A stretch of DNA of 11,282 nt from Cytophagales bacterium (GTDB lineage Bacteria; Bacteroidota; Bacteroidia; Cytophagales; UBA9547), in contig JANYCH010000401.1 of NCBI GenBank assembly GCA_025360395.1, positions 1-11,282 of the forward strand, in the 5' to 3' direction. Of the stretch, positions 1-7,393 are shown piece after piece. Position 1 is the stretch's first letter. Each line of letters opens with the position of its first letter. The notes below the pieces were generated by a model, which saw only the letters and a program-made list of their open reading frames with translations, did not search any database and had not been told where the DNA came from. Made by a program: the position numbers and the translations under genes.

Positions 1-33
1 CCCAGTGATACCTGTAATAAGTGCTTTTTTCAT
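1..33 (-). CDS. gmd: GDP-mannose 4,6-dehydratase, N-terminal fragment (runs off the left edge)
   Basis: Reading the minus strand from an ATG at 33-31 gives 11 codons, MKKALITGITG, before the window ends. This matches the start of GDP-mannose 4,6-dehydratase, whose N-terminus is typically ALITGITGQDGSYL and forms the first strand and glycine-rich loop (GxxGxxG) of the NADP-binding Rossmann fold. In that family the enzyme converts GDP-D-mannose to GDP-4-keto-6-deoxymannose, the precursor of GDP-fucose and related deoxysugars for surface polysaccharides. The ATG sits just inside the edge and an exact TAnnTTTG-type element lies about 30 nt upstream, so a real gene start is plausible. Eleven residues cannot exclude another extended SDR enzyme. 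The ITGITG string favours Gmd over GalE or RfbB types. Confidence 0.62.
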   Translation of the reverse strand, partial: MKKALITGITG

Positions 34-63
34 TTTTTGCTATGAGGATATACTTAATAATTT

Positions 64-71
64 CAAAATTA
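64..71 (-). promoter_or_regulatory. Possible promoter -7 element for the gmd-like gene
   Basis: On the minus strand this reads TAATTTTG, an exact match to the Bacteroidota -7 consensus TAnnTTTG. It lies 30 nt before the ATG at 33, giving an expected leader of about 25 nt. The -33 TTG expected 17-23 nt further upstream is not exact; an ATG triplet at 91-93 is the closest. It falls in the divergent spacer between this gene and the histidine kinase. An exact 8-mer with four free positions is weak evidence in AT-rich DNA. Confidence 0.4.
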
Positions 72-148
72 ATAAAATTCTTTAACTATCCATTTCATAA
101 AAATGGTTTAGATTATTCCTTAATTTATAAATTTAGGTTTATATTAAA

Positions 149-2596
149 ATGATACTTTCAAACAATAAACATGGAGGTTTTATAAAAGTCGTAGGTATCA
201 TCTCTGCACTTTTTCAGTTTATTTTATTTTTTTTATTCCCAAATTTTCCGCTTTGGTGGCAAGTGATACTTGCTTGTTTCTTCTTCTCAAGTCTTTTAGC
301 AGTTTGTTTGACTTTCAAAAACATTGAATCGAAAACGGCTCCCTTTCTATATGTGTTTTCAGGTTACACTCAGCAAGCAATGATTTTCTTCTGGATGAAC
401 GAAACTGACATAGGCTCGGCTTTAATGTTGGGTAGTTTATGCATCGTAGCCAGTGTCTTACTTGGATATATTTGGGGACTATTTTTGACTTGTATTAGTT
501 TTTTTATAATCGTAGTAGGCCTTCCTTTTGGGGAACTTCCTCAGAATCTTCAATACTTTATTAATTATAAGAGTTTTTACAACATTATTTCATTTATTCA
601 ACCTGCAATTATTGTCAATTTTCTTAGCTACTACTTTTATCATGCCCTCGCCTTTGAAAAAAATGACAAAAATGAATTAAAATTCAGACTCGGCAAAGTT
701 CTTGATAACTCACTTCAAACGATTGTTTTAATTGGAAAAGATAGAACCATTCTCTATGCAGATGTAAAATCCCGGGAGTTAACCAGGAAATATTTGAATA
801 TGGAATTACTGGATGGTGAAGAGAGTTCTCAGTATATAATTCCCGATTTAAGAAAGAATTTCATAGAGAACCTTAATGCCGCATTTAAGGGGGAGCAAGT
901 CACCATGGAAAGCAAGGTTAATTTTGAGAACTACCAATATTTATGGTTCCTTGTCATCTATTCGCCACTATATGATTTAAAGGGTGAAGTAGATGCAGTG
1001 CAATTTTCCCTAATAGATATTACTGCCCAAAAGCATGTTCAGCAAGAGTTACAAAAAGCTGAAGAAAGATGGAAATATGCGTTAACAAGTAGCCAGGACG
1101 GTGTTTGGGATTGGTCTGTTAAAGATGGGAAAGCTTTCTTTTCAAAAACCTACAAAGAAATGTTGGGTTATTCAGAATCTGAAATAGACAATTCTTTTGC
1201 TGAGTGGGAAAAACTGATACATCCGGATGACAAACAGAAAGCTTTTGAAACTGTGTTAATGCACATTAAAAACAAATCTGAAAACTACAATTTAGAACAC
1301 CGATTGTTACAAAAAGACGGAAATTATAAATGGATATTGGCACGCGGTAAAATAATAGAACGGGACGAACATGGCAATCCGGTTAGGTTTATAGGCACAC
1401 ATACAGATATTGACCATATTAAAAAAGTAGAACAAGAATTGATGGCTGCTCAAGAAAAAGCTGAAATGGCGGCTGAAGCCAAATCTCAATTTCTTTCTAC
1501 GATAAGCCATGAAATCAGGACTCCTTTAAATGCCGTAATTGGGTTTAGTAATTTATTGTTGCGTGAAAATCCGGATACTCAAAACCATGAATACTTACAG
1601 AATATACAGACATCTGCCAACCACTTGCTTTCCTTAGTTAATAATGTGCTGGATATCTCAAAAATTGAAAGTGGTAAAATAGAATTTGAAAAAAGAGAAT
1701 TTGATCTGGAAAAATTATTAAAGGAAAATATTTCTATGCTTTCACTAAGGGCAGAAGAAAAGAATATCTCCCTGCTGATTACTAAAACCCCCTATATCGA
1801 CTCCTATTTAATTGGTGACCCTTTTAGGCTTACACAGATATTGAATAATCTTTTAGGCAATGCCGTAAAATTTACTGATGTTGGTTCTGTTGAATTAAGT
1901 GTGGAGAGACATTCAGAAAACAACAAAGAAATTCATTTGAAATTTTTTGTAAAGGATACCGGGCCAGGGATATCTCCAAATAAACAAGAAACTATATTTG
2001 AAAGCTTCACTCAAGCAAATATTGAAACTACCCGGAAATATGGTGGTACAGGATTAGGACTTTCTATTTCTAAACAATTAATAAATCTACAAGGAGGCAA
2101 AATTGCAGTTGAAAGTACATTAGGAAACGGCGCAAGTTTCTTTTTTACATTGCATTTTCAAAAAGGCAAAAAACTGATTTCTCTGGAAACAATTTCAGCA
2201 ACAGTTCCCTCTGATTCATTATTGGGATTGAATATTCTTGTAGCCGAAGACAACATATTCAATACTAAAGTTTTGACTAGGTTTCTTGAATTATGGCAAG
2301 CTGAATACGAAGTAGCTGAAAATGGGGAAATGGTTTTAGATCTACTTCAAAAAAATAATTTTGATCTTATATTAATGGATTTACATATGCCACAAATGGA
2401 TGGATATGAAGCAACCAGAATAATAAGGGAAGCAGGTAATAACATTTACATAATGGCACTTACTGCCAGCGCAAATTTCAACTCAAACGATGAAATTAAA
2501 ACCAAAGGCTTTAATAGCTATCTATACAAACCCGTAAATACCAAGGACTTATTCAATAAATTAAAAGAAATACAACTTTGGAAATCTGATAATTAA
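149..2596 (+). CDS. Membrane-bound hybrid sensor histidine kinase (PAS-PAS-HisKA-HATPase-REC)
   Basis: This 815-residue protein senses a signal, autophosphorylates on histidine and passes the phosphate to its own receiver. Residues 12-165 hold about six hydrophobic segments (roughly 12-30, 37-56, 64-82, 90-106, 108-127, 145-165), so the N-terminus is an integral membrane domain; I recognise no named sensor family in it. PAS 1 spans about 180-295 and PAS 2/PAC about 305-430, the latter with the typical W-x-W and HPDD motifs. A short helical linker leads to HisKA with H454 in SHEIRTPLN. The ATPase has N571 (N box), DTGPG at 603-607 and GTGLGL at 633-638. The receiver (about 694-810) keeps the acidic pair E700/D701, the phospho-acceptor D744, T772 and K794. 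All catalytic residues are present, so it should be active. It has no DNA-binding output and no adjacent response regulator, so the final target (an HPt protein or another regulator) lies elsewhere. The ligand is unknown. Confidence 0.95.
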   Translation: MILSNNKHGGFIKVVGIISALFQFILFFLFPNFPLWWQVILACFFFSSLLAVCLTFKNIESKTAPFLYVFSGYTQQAMIFFWMNETDIGSALMLGSLCIVASVLLGYIWGLFLTCISFFIIVVGLPFGELPQNLQYFINYKSFYNIISFIQPAIIVNFLSYYFYHALAFEKNDKNELKFRLGKVLDNSLQTIVLIGKDRTILYADVKSRELTRKYLNMELLDGEESSQYIIPDLRKNFIENLNAAFKGEQVTMESKVNFENYQYLWFLVIYSPLYDLKGEVDAVQFSLIDITAQKHVQQELQKAEERWKYALTSSQDGVWDWSVKDGKAFFSKTYKEMLGYSESEIDNSFAEWEKLIHPDDKQKAFETVLMHIKNKSENYNLEHRLLQKDGNYKWILARGKIIERDEHGNPVRFIGTHTDIDHIKKVEQELMAAQEKAEMAAEAKSQFLSTISHEIRTPLNAVIGFSNLLLRENPDTQNHEYLQNIQTSANHLLSLVNNVLDISKIESGKIEFEKREFDLEKLLKENISMLSLRAEEKNISLLITKTPYIDSYLIGDPFRLTQILNNLLGNAVKFTDVGSVELSVERHSENNKEIHLKFFVKDTGPGISPNKQETIFESFTQANIETTRKYGGTGLGLSISKQLINLQGGKIAVESTLGNGASFFFTLHFQKGKKLISLETISATVPSDSLLGLNILVAEDNIFNTKVLTRFLELWQAEYEVAENGEMVLDLLQKNNFDLILMDLHMPQMDGYEATRIIREAGNNIYIMALTASANFNSNDEIKTKGFNSYLYKPVNTKDLFNKLKEIQLWKSDN

Positions 2597-2631
2597 CCTG
2601 CGCTTATTCTTAAAGCACCTTATTTTCTTTA

Positions 2632-2665
2632 TTAGCTATATAATACCAAATTTTTAAATAGCTAA
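2632..2665 (+). terminator. Weak inverted repeat after the histidine kinase gene
   Basis: The arms TTAGCTAT (2632-2639) and ATAGCTAA (2658-2665) are perfect complements separated by 18 nt, starting 36 nt after the kinase stop codon. A second small palindrome, CCTTA-A-TAAGG, follows at 2667-2677. The stem is AT-rich and no T-run follows, so this is only a poor candidate for ending the kinase transcript. It is listed because nothing better occurs before the next gene. Confidence 0.2.
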
Positions 2666-2737
2666 ACCTTAATAAGGAAAATCGTGTAAAAGTAAATATT
2701 TACCTTACTTAATATATAATGCCGTTCTGTCAGTAAT

Positions 2738-2767
2738 TATGTTTTTAATTGAAATATTAAAAACATA
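2738..2767. repeat. Perfect 12-bp AT-rich inverted repeat upstream of the TPR gene
   Basis: The left arm TATGTTTTTAAT (2738-2749) and right arm ATTAAAAACATA (2756-2767) are perfect complements around the 6-nt loop TGAAAT. The element ends 58 nt before the ATG of the TPR gene, in a 229-nt spacer that is otherwise featureless and very AT-rich. It could be an operator for a dimeric regulator, a weak hairpin in the mRNA leader, or a terminator for upstream transcription. An 8-mer TAATTATG at 2734-2741, one mismatch from TAnnTTTG, overlaps its left edge, so a bound protein there could affect transcription of the TPR/PorE-like unit. The repeat is seen directly; the role is inference. Confidence 0.5.
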
Positions 2768-2825
2768 GTATCATTAAAAAGAAATCAAAAAATTAAAAGC
2801 AATTTTACGGTTTACCCTAATCAAC

Positions 2826-3971
2826 ATGAATACCAAATTGTTATCTATTTTTTCATTGGCATTTCTACCTTTGATAGCATTTGCCCAAACACCTGGAACT
2901 TCTGAAATTAAGCCCATTTTCCTTTCAAGAGATACTGTCCAGATCAACGGGACCATCACCCTGATAAGTTCTTTGGATACATTGACGCGTAAAATAGTAT
3001 TATTCAAAAGGCAACAGGAAGAAGAAAAACTATATAACGAAGGAGTTACTGCCTTATCAGAAAAAAGAAATCAGGATGCAGTTAACGCTTTTTCAAAGGT
3101 TATTAAATTAAATAAAGATTTTATAAAAGCCATAAATGGCAGGGCAAGTGCTTACAACGAAATGAAGCAGTTGAATAAGGCTTTGGAAGATTATGAGACA
3201 ATTACAGCTAAAGATTCTTTAAATGAAATGGCATATATGGCAAAGGCCAATATAAAATTTGGATTAAATAAAAAAGAGGAGGCAGAATCTGATTATACAA
3301 AGGTTTTGAAAATTAATTCAAATAATGCTAAAGCTTATTTTTACCGCGGAGAAATAAGATTTGGGAATGAAAATTATAAAGAGGCAGTAACTGATTTTAA
3401 TATGGCCATTATTCTCGACCCCACAAATGGCCTTGCATTTAATGACCGGGGAAGTGCCAAAAGAAAACTTAATGACTTTAAAGGAGCAGTTGATGATTAC
3501 AGCAAGGCAATAGAATTACAGCCTACTCAAGCTTTCATTTATAACAACAGAGGCAGTACTCAGGTAAAATTAAAGGCATTGGAAGAAGCGATAGCAGATT
3601 TTAGCCTTGCTATAAACATCGACCCCAAAAATTACCTGGCTTACAACCACCGGGGAAATACAAAATTTGAAAAAGAAGATTTTGCAGGTGCTTTAAAAGA
3701 TTTTGATAAAACTATAGAGTTAAAACCTGATTATGCATATGCTTATAACAACAGGGCTTCGGCAAAATATAAGTTGAAAGATTACAAAGGATCTCTGGAA
3801 GATTGCAATAAGGCCATAGAATTGAATAAAGATTATGGATACGCTTATTTAAACAGAGGCATCGCAAAAGAACTTCTCCGGGACCAAAAGGGAGCGTGTG
3901 CGGATTGGCAGATGGCAGCCAAATTTGGAGTAAAAAGTGCAGAAACCTACATGAACCAGGATTGTGAATAA
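2826..3971 (+). CDS. Exported tetratricopeptide (TPR) repeat protein, nine tandem repeats
   Basis: The 381-residue product begins with a signal peptide (MNTKLLSIF to A20), with a likely signal peptidase I cut after AFA, leaving Q21 first. There is no lipobox, so it should be soluble in the periplasm or secreted. Residues 21-64 form a spacer of unknown fold. Residues 65-370 are exactly nine contiguous 34-residue TPR units (65-98, 99-132, and so on to 337-370) with no insertions; units 4-9 share a recurring AxNxRG...DF/YxxA pattern and end in KAIEL-like helices. An 11-residue tail containing a cysteine closes the protein, and unit 9 has the GACADW variant often seen at the end of such arrays. 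TPR superhelices bind peptides or partner proteins, so the likely role is scaffolding, probably with the PorE-like protein encoded 28 nt downstream. The partner and exact function are unknown. Confidence 0.9.
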   Translation: MNTKLLSIFSLAFLPLIAFAQTPGTSEIKPIFLSRDTVQINGTITLISSLDTLTRKIVLFKRQQEEEKLYNEGVTALSEKRNQDAVNAFSKVIKLNKDFIKAINGRASAYNEMKQLNKALEDYETITAKDSLNEMAYMAKANIKFGLNKKEEAESDYTKVLKINSNNAKAYFYRGEIRFGNENYKEAVTDFNMAIILDPTNGLAFNDRGSAKRKLNDFKGAVDDYSKAIELQPTQAFIYNNRGSTQVKLKALEEAIADFSLAINIDPKNYLAYNHRGNTKFEKEDFAGALKDFDKTIELKPDYAYAYNNRASAKYKLKDYKGSLEDCNKAIELNKDYGYAYLNRGIAKELLRDQKGACADWQMAAKFGVKSAETYMNQDCE

Positions 3972-3999
3972 TATATCTTACCCCTTTATTTATTACCTA

Positions 4000-6051
4000 A
4001 TGAAACCTCCTATTTTAATTTCTATATTTTCAATCCTCTTTTGCTCTGTTGTTTCAGCACAAAACATTCCGTTTGACAGGGCCCTTTTCAAAGACAAAAA
4101 AGAAGAATTCAAAGCTGCCAAAGAGGCACTTGACGAAGGTCATAAGAAGTTTGAAAAAGCCCGATATGATGAAGCACTGGATTTTTTTCTAAAAGCAAAC
4201 AAATTCAATCCAAACAATGCCGACCTGAATTTCAAAATCGGGAGAAGTTATATTGCTTCCTATCAAAGAGACAGAAAAGGTGCGGTCCCCTATTACGAAA
4301 AAGCATATCAATTAGATCCCAACATTGATAAAAAAATCCACCTCTATATGGGAGAGGCTTATCACTTAAATGGGATGTGGGACAAAGCAATAGAATCATT
4401 TCAGAAAGAAAAAGCAGGATTAGGAAAAGGTGCAGAACATGAGGTTGTGTACCTGGACAAAGAGATATATGAATGTAAAAACGGCAAGGAATTTCAGAAA
4501 ACCCCTATCCGTGTATTTGTTGATAATTTGGGAGAAGGTGTAAATACCAGCGCACCAGAGTATTGCCCAGTAATAACTACAGACGAATCGCTGGTGTATT
4601 ATACTTCGAGGCGAAGTGATACTTATGGAGAAACAAAAGATGCTGCAGATGGGGAATTCAATGAAGATATTTATGTAAGTACAAAACAAAACGGGAAATG
4701 GACCACCAGCAAAAATGTGGGTCCACCTGTAAATTCTGATAACCATGATGCTACCGTGGGACTTTCACCCGATGGAAAAACAATGTATATCTACAAAGGA
4801 TCAAACGGTGGGGATTTATATGAATGTGATTATATGGCTGGTGTATGGACCAAACCGGAAGCTTTAAATAAAAACATTAATACTGAACACAGGGAAACTT
4901 CAGGAAGCCTTTCATTCGATGGAAAGACCTTATATTTCGTGAGTAATAGAACAGATCTTACTCTTGGTGGAATGGATATTTTCATGTCCAAAAGAGACGA
5001 AAAAGGGAAATGGGGAAAACCTGTTAACCTGGGGCCATCTATCAATACGATTTATGATGAAGAATCTGTATTTGCACACCCTGATGGCAAAACTTTGTAT
5101 TTTAGTTCGCAGGGCCATAAGAGTATGGGTGGTTTCGATGTATTTAAATCTGTTTTTGAAAATGGCAAATGGAGCGAACCACAAAATCTTGGTTATCCGG
5201 TAAACACACCCGCAGATGAAATTTCTTTTGTTGTAAATGCAAATGGTAAAAGAGCTTATTATTCTACCACTCAGGAAGGTGGATTTGGACATCGTGACAT
5301 TTATGTTATTACAATGCTTGGCCCAGAAAAACCTATGATCCTCAATACTGAAGATTTGTTGGTTTCAAATGTTACCCAACCTGTGAGTGATTTGGTTATT
5401 GAACCCAAAATACCTGTTTCAACAAATGAACTAACTCTATTCAAAGGAAGAATTCTTGACTCAATCACAAAAAAACCTCTCGAATCGAGTATAATAATGG
5501 TTGACAATGCAGTTAATCAGGAAATAGGGAAATTTACTTCTGATAAGTTGACAGGGAAATTTCTGGTAACACTGCCATCTGGTAAAAACTATAATGTTAC
5601 AGTAAAAGCTGATGGATATCTTTTCCAATCCGTGAATTTTGATATCCCTCCGGGAGGCGACTACCAGGTAATAGAAAAAGATATTTTATTGAACAAAGTA
5701 AGTGTAGGAATGGTAATTGTGTTAAACAATATTTTCTTCGACAATGATAAATTCTCACTTAGAAAAGAGTCTGAAACTGAGTTAGAAAACCTGCATAAAC
5801 TTCTAACGGAAAACCCTACTTTAAGAATCGAAATTTCAGGGCATACAGATAACAGAGGATCAGCAGACCATAATCAAAAATTATCTGAGAACAGAGCACA
5901 TGCGGTTGTTAATTATCTGGTTACGAAAGGAATACCAATTACCAGGTTAGAATTTAAAGGTTACGGCTTGTCAAAACCTATAGCTTCAAATTTAACGGAA
6001 ATAGGCAGGCAAATGAACCGACGAACAGAATTTAAAGTCTTAAGTAAGTAA
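4000..6051 (+). CDS. PorE-like exported TPR / PD40 propeller / CRD / OmpA-domain protein
   Basis: Translated from the ATG at 4000, the protein has 683 residues. A GTG 36 nt upstream (3964) is in frame but overlaps the TPR gene and would place 12 extra residues before a well-formed signal peptide, MKPPILISIF to A20 with a cut before Q21. I therefore chose 4000. Domains: TPR-like helices at about 44-145; WD40-like PD40 repeats at about 188-439, with recurring DGKT-LYF and G-GG-D-I/V-F motifs; a carboxypeptidase-regulatory-like β-sandwich at about 478-560; an OmpA C-terminal peptidoglycan-binding domain at about 574-683. In the last, D617 (GHTDNRG) and R632 (ENRA) have the 15-residue spacing of the diaminopimelate-binding pair of OmpA. 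This order is that of Porphyromonas PorE, a type IX secretion component, but Bacteroidota carry many paralogues and no other T9SS gene is nearby. PorE is a lipoprotein; this one has no usable lipobox (its signal-peptide cysteine follows Phe). It should sit in the periplasm on peptidoglycan. Confidence 0.88.
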   Translation: MKPPILISIFSILFCSVVSAQNIPFDRALFKDKKEEFKAAKEALDEGHKKFEKARYDEALDFFLKANKFNPNNADLNFKIGRSYIASYQRDRKGAVPYYEKAYQLDPNIDKKIHLYMGEAYHLNGMWDKAIESFQKEKAGLGKGAEHEVVYLDKEIYECKNGKEFQKTPIRVFVDNLGEGVNTSAPEYCPVITTDESLVYYTSRRSDTYGETKDAADGEFNEDIYVSTKQNGKWTTSKNVGPPVNSDNHDATVGLSPDGKTMYIYKGSNGGDLYECDYMAGVWTKPEALNKNINTEHRETSGSLSFDGKTLYFVSNRTDLTLGGMDIFMSKRDEKGKWGKPVNLGPSINTIYDEESVFAHPDGKTLYFSSQGHKSMGGFDVFKSVFENGKWSEPQNLGYPVNTPADEISFVVNANGKRAYYSTTQEGGFGHRDIYVITMLGPEKPMILNTEDLLVSNVTQPVSDLVIEPKIPVSTNELTLFKGRILDSITKKPLESSIIMVDNAVNQEIGKFTSDKLTGKFLVTLPSGKNYNVTVKADGYLFQSVNFDIPPGGDYQVIEKDILLNKVSVGMVIVLNNIFFDNDKFSLRKESETELENLHKLLTENPTLRIEISGHTDNRGSADHNQKLSENRAHAVVNYLVTKGIPITRLEFKGYGLSKPIASNLTEIGRQMNRRTEFKVLSK

Positions 6052-7383
6052 AGAATTAATAATATAGAGTTTGGTAGTATTGGCCGTAACGGAAAATTGA
6101 TTTGAAGGCCTGTTTGGCAAAATGGCCGCAATTTGACCTTTGGTTTCAATCAAAAGTGTTTTCTCTTTTTCAAACATATTAATTTTAAGATCGATCAAAT
6201 AATCACTTACTTTTTTTGACCCTTTTAATCCCAACGGTGAAAATTGATCACCAGGTTTCCAATTCCTGATAATGAAAGGAAATTCTATTTGATCGAAATC
6301 CAGTATAAGAGTATTGTTAGATTGGAGATTTTTCAGGTCCTCTAACTTTCCTTCCTTTCTCTCAAACTTTAACAAGCTAGTATTTGATATCTGAATTTGG
6401 CCCATTTCAAAAGTAATAGAAAAATGAATGTAATTATCTGCTATTAAGATGTCAATAATCCAGAAACGGCGGTCTCTTATTAACCTGTGTGTAGATGAAT
6501 AAAAAAATTTACCTGAAATACTTTCTGCAGATTGAAAAATGTTTTTGCAGTCTGAAAAACTAAAATTAAACCTTTTCAAAATAGCCTGAAGCAAATACAG
6601 GCCATCAATATTTTGTCTTAAATAGTTAATATCAATTTTAATAAATCCTCCTTCCTCTTTGTAAAATTCAGGTAATATCAATTCGAGTTGATTTTCAAAA
6701 AACTTTTGAGATAAGGAAACCTGTTCAGCAGTATGTAATATTGTTTGTTCAAGGGATGGATTAATCTCTTTCAATAGAGGAACTACTTTATTTCTAATGA
6801 AATTTCGCCTGTATTTGTTGCTTTGATTGCTGGAATCTTCCCCCCAATTAAGCTTATTTTGTCCAGCAAAATCCTCAATCTGCTTTTTATTTGCAAATAA
6901 TAATGGCCTGATGATTTTGCCATTTTTAGGTTGAATCCCATGTAAACCTGACAATCCTGTACCTCTTACCAAATTTAAAAGTACCGTTTCTAACAGATCG
7001 TTTTGATGATGGGCAGTTAGTATATAATCATATTGATAGTCTGACCTTATTTTTTCAAACCAGGTATAGCGCAAATCCCTGGCAACCATTTGTATTGAGC
7101 CGCCAATATCATCTTGGATTTTTGCAGTTGGAAACTTTTCAAAAAAAAAGGAGGCACCCAAACCATGAGCGAGTTTCCTGACGAGTGTTTCATCCTTTTC
7201 TGACTCCTCTCCTCTTAACTGAAAGTTGCAATGGGCGATTGCAAAAGAATATTTTAAACCGGCAAGGCTATGGGCCAGAACCACAGAATCAATTCCACCA
7301 CTCACTGTAATAAGAAGTTTATCCGTTTTAGAAAACAAGCTATTTTCCTCAATGTACTTCTCCAGCTGTGAGATAAATTCCAT
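6040..7383 (-). CDS. tilS: tRNA(Ile)-lysidine synthase TilS
   Basis: TilS uses ATP and lysine to convert C34 of the CAU-anticodon tRNA-Ile to lysidine, so that it reads AUA and is charged with isoleucine; it is normally essential. The 447-residue length is usual for the long form. The N-type ATP pyrophosphatase loop SGGIDS lies at 28-33, followed by the TilS signature HCNFQLRGEES from residue 51, AHHQND at 124-129 with the ET two residues on, and RGTG at 140-143. A middle tRNA-binding region and the TilS C-terminal domain follow, the latter with NWKPGD at 374-379 and a GSKKVSDYL motif. The ATG at 7383 is 10 nt after the stop codon of the SDR gene, so it is probably the last gene of the minus-strand operon. 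Its final 12 bp overlap the end of the PorE-like gene on the other strand. Confidence 0.96.
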   Translation of the reverse strand: MEFISQLEKYIEENSLFSKTDKLLITVSGGIDSVVLAHSLAGLKYSFAIAHCNFQLRGEESEKDETLVRKLAHGLGASFFFEKFPTAKIQDDIGGSIQMVARDLRYTWFEKIRSDYQYDYILTAHHQNDLLETVLLNLVRGTGLSGLHGIQPKNGKIIRPLLFANKKQIEDFAGQNKLNWGEDSSNQSNKYRRNFIRNKVVPLLKEINPSLEQTILHTAEQVSLSQKFFENQLELILPEFYKEEGGFIKIDINYLRQNIDGLYLLQAILKRFNFSFSDCKNIFQSAESISGKFFYSSTHRLIRDRRFWIIDILIADNYIHFSITFEMGQIQISNTSLLKFERKEGKLEDLKNLQSNNTLILDFDQIEFPFIIRNWKPGDQFSPLGLKGSKKVSDYLIDLKINMFEKEKTLLIETKGQIAAILPNRPSNQFSVTANTTKLYIINSLLT

Positions 7384-7393
7384 TTACATTCAA

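Noticed and set aside
128..141. TAAATTTA and TAGGTTTA, near matches to TAnnTTTG before the kinase gene
   Set aside because: Each misses the final G, no TTG lies at the right distance, and transcription would start almost at the ATG at 149. The kinase promoter is not identifiable.
2774..3007. Minus-strand 77-residue frame across the start of the TPR gene
   Set aside because: It overlaps the TPR gene's signal peptide region, has no motif and no upstream promoter-like site.
3018..3935. Nine tandem 102-bp units in the TPR gene as a possible DNA satellite or unstable repeat
   Set aside because: The periodicity is at the protein level; the nucleotide sequences of the units have diverged and do not form a DNA tandem repeat.
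4420..5292. Minus-strand open frames of up to 120 residues inside the PorE-like gene
   Set aside because: They lie entirely within a well-supported gene on the other strand, have no family motifs and read as antisense shadows with scattered Cys, Ile and Phe.
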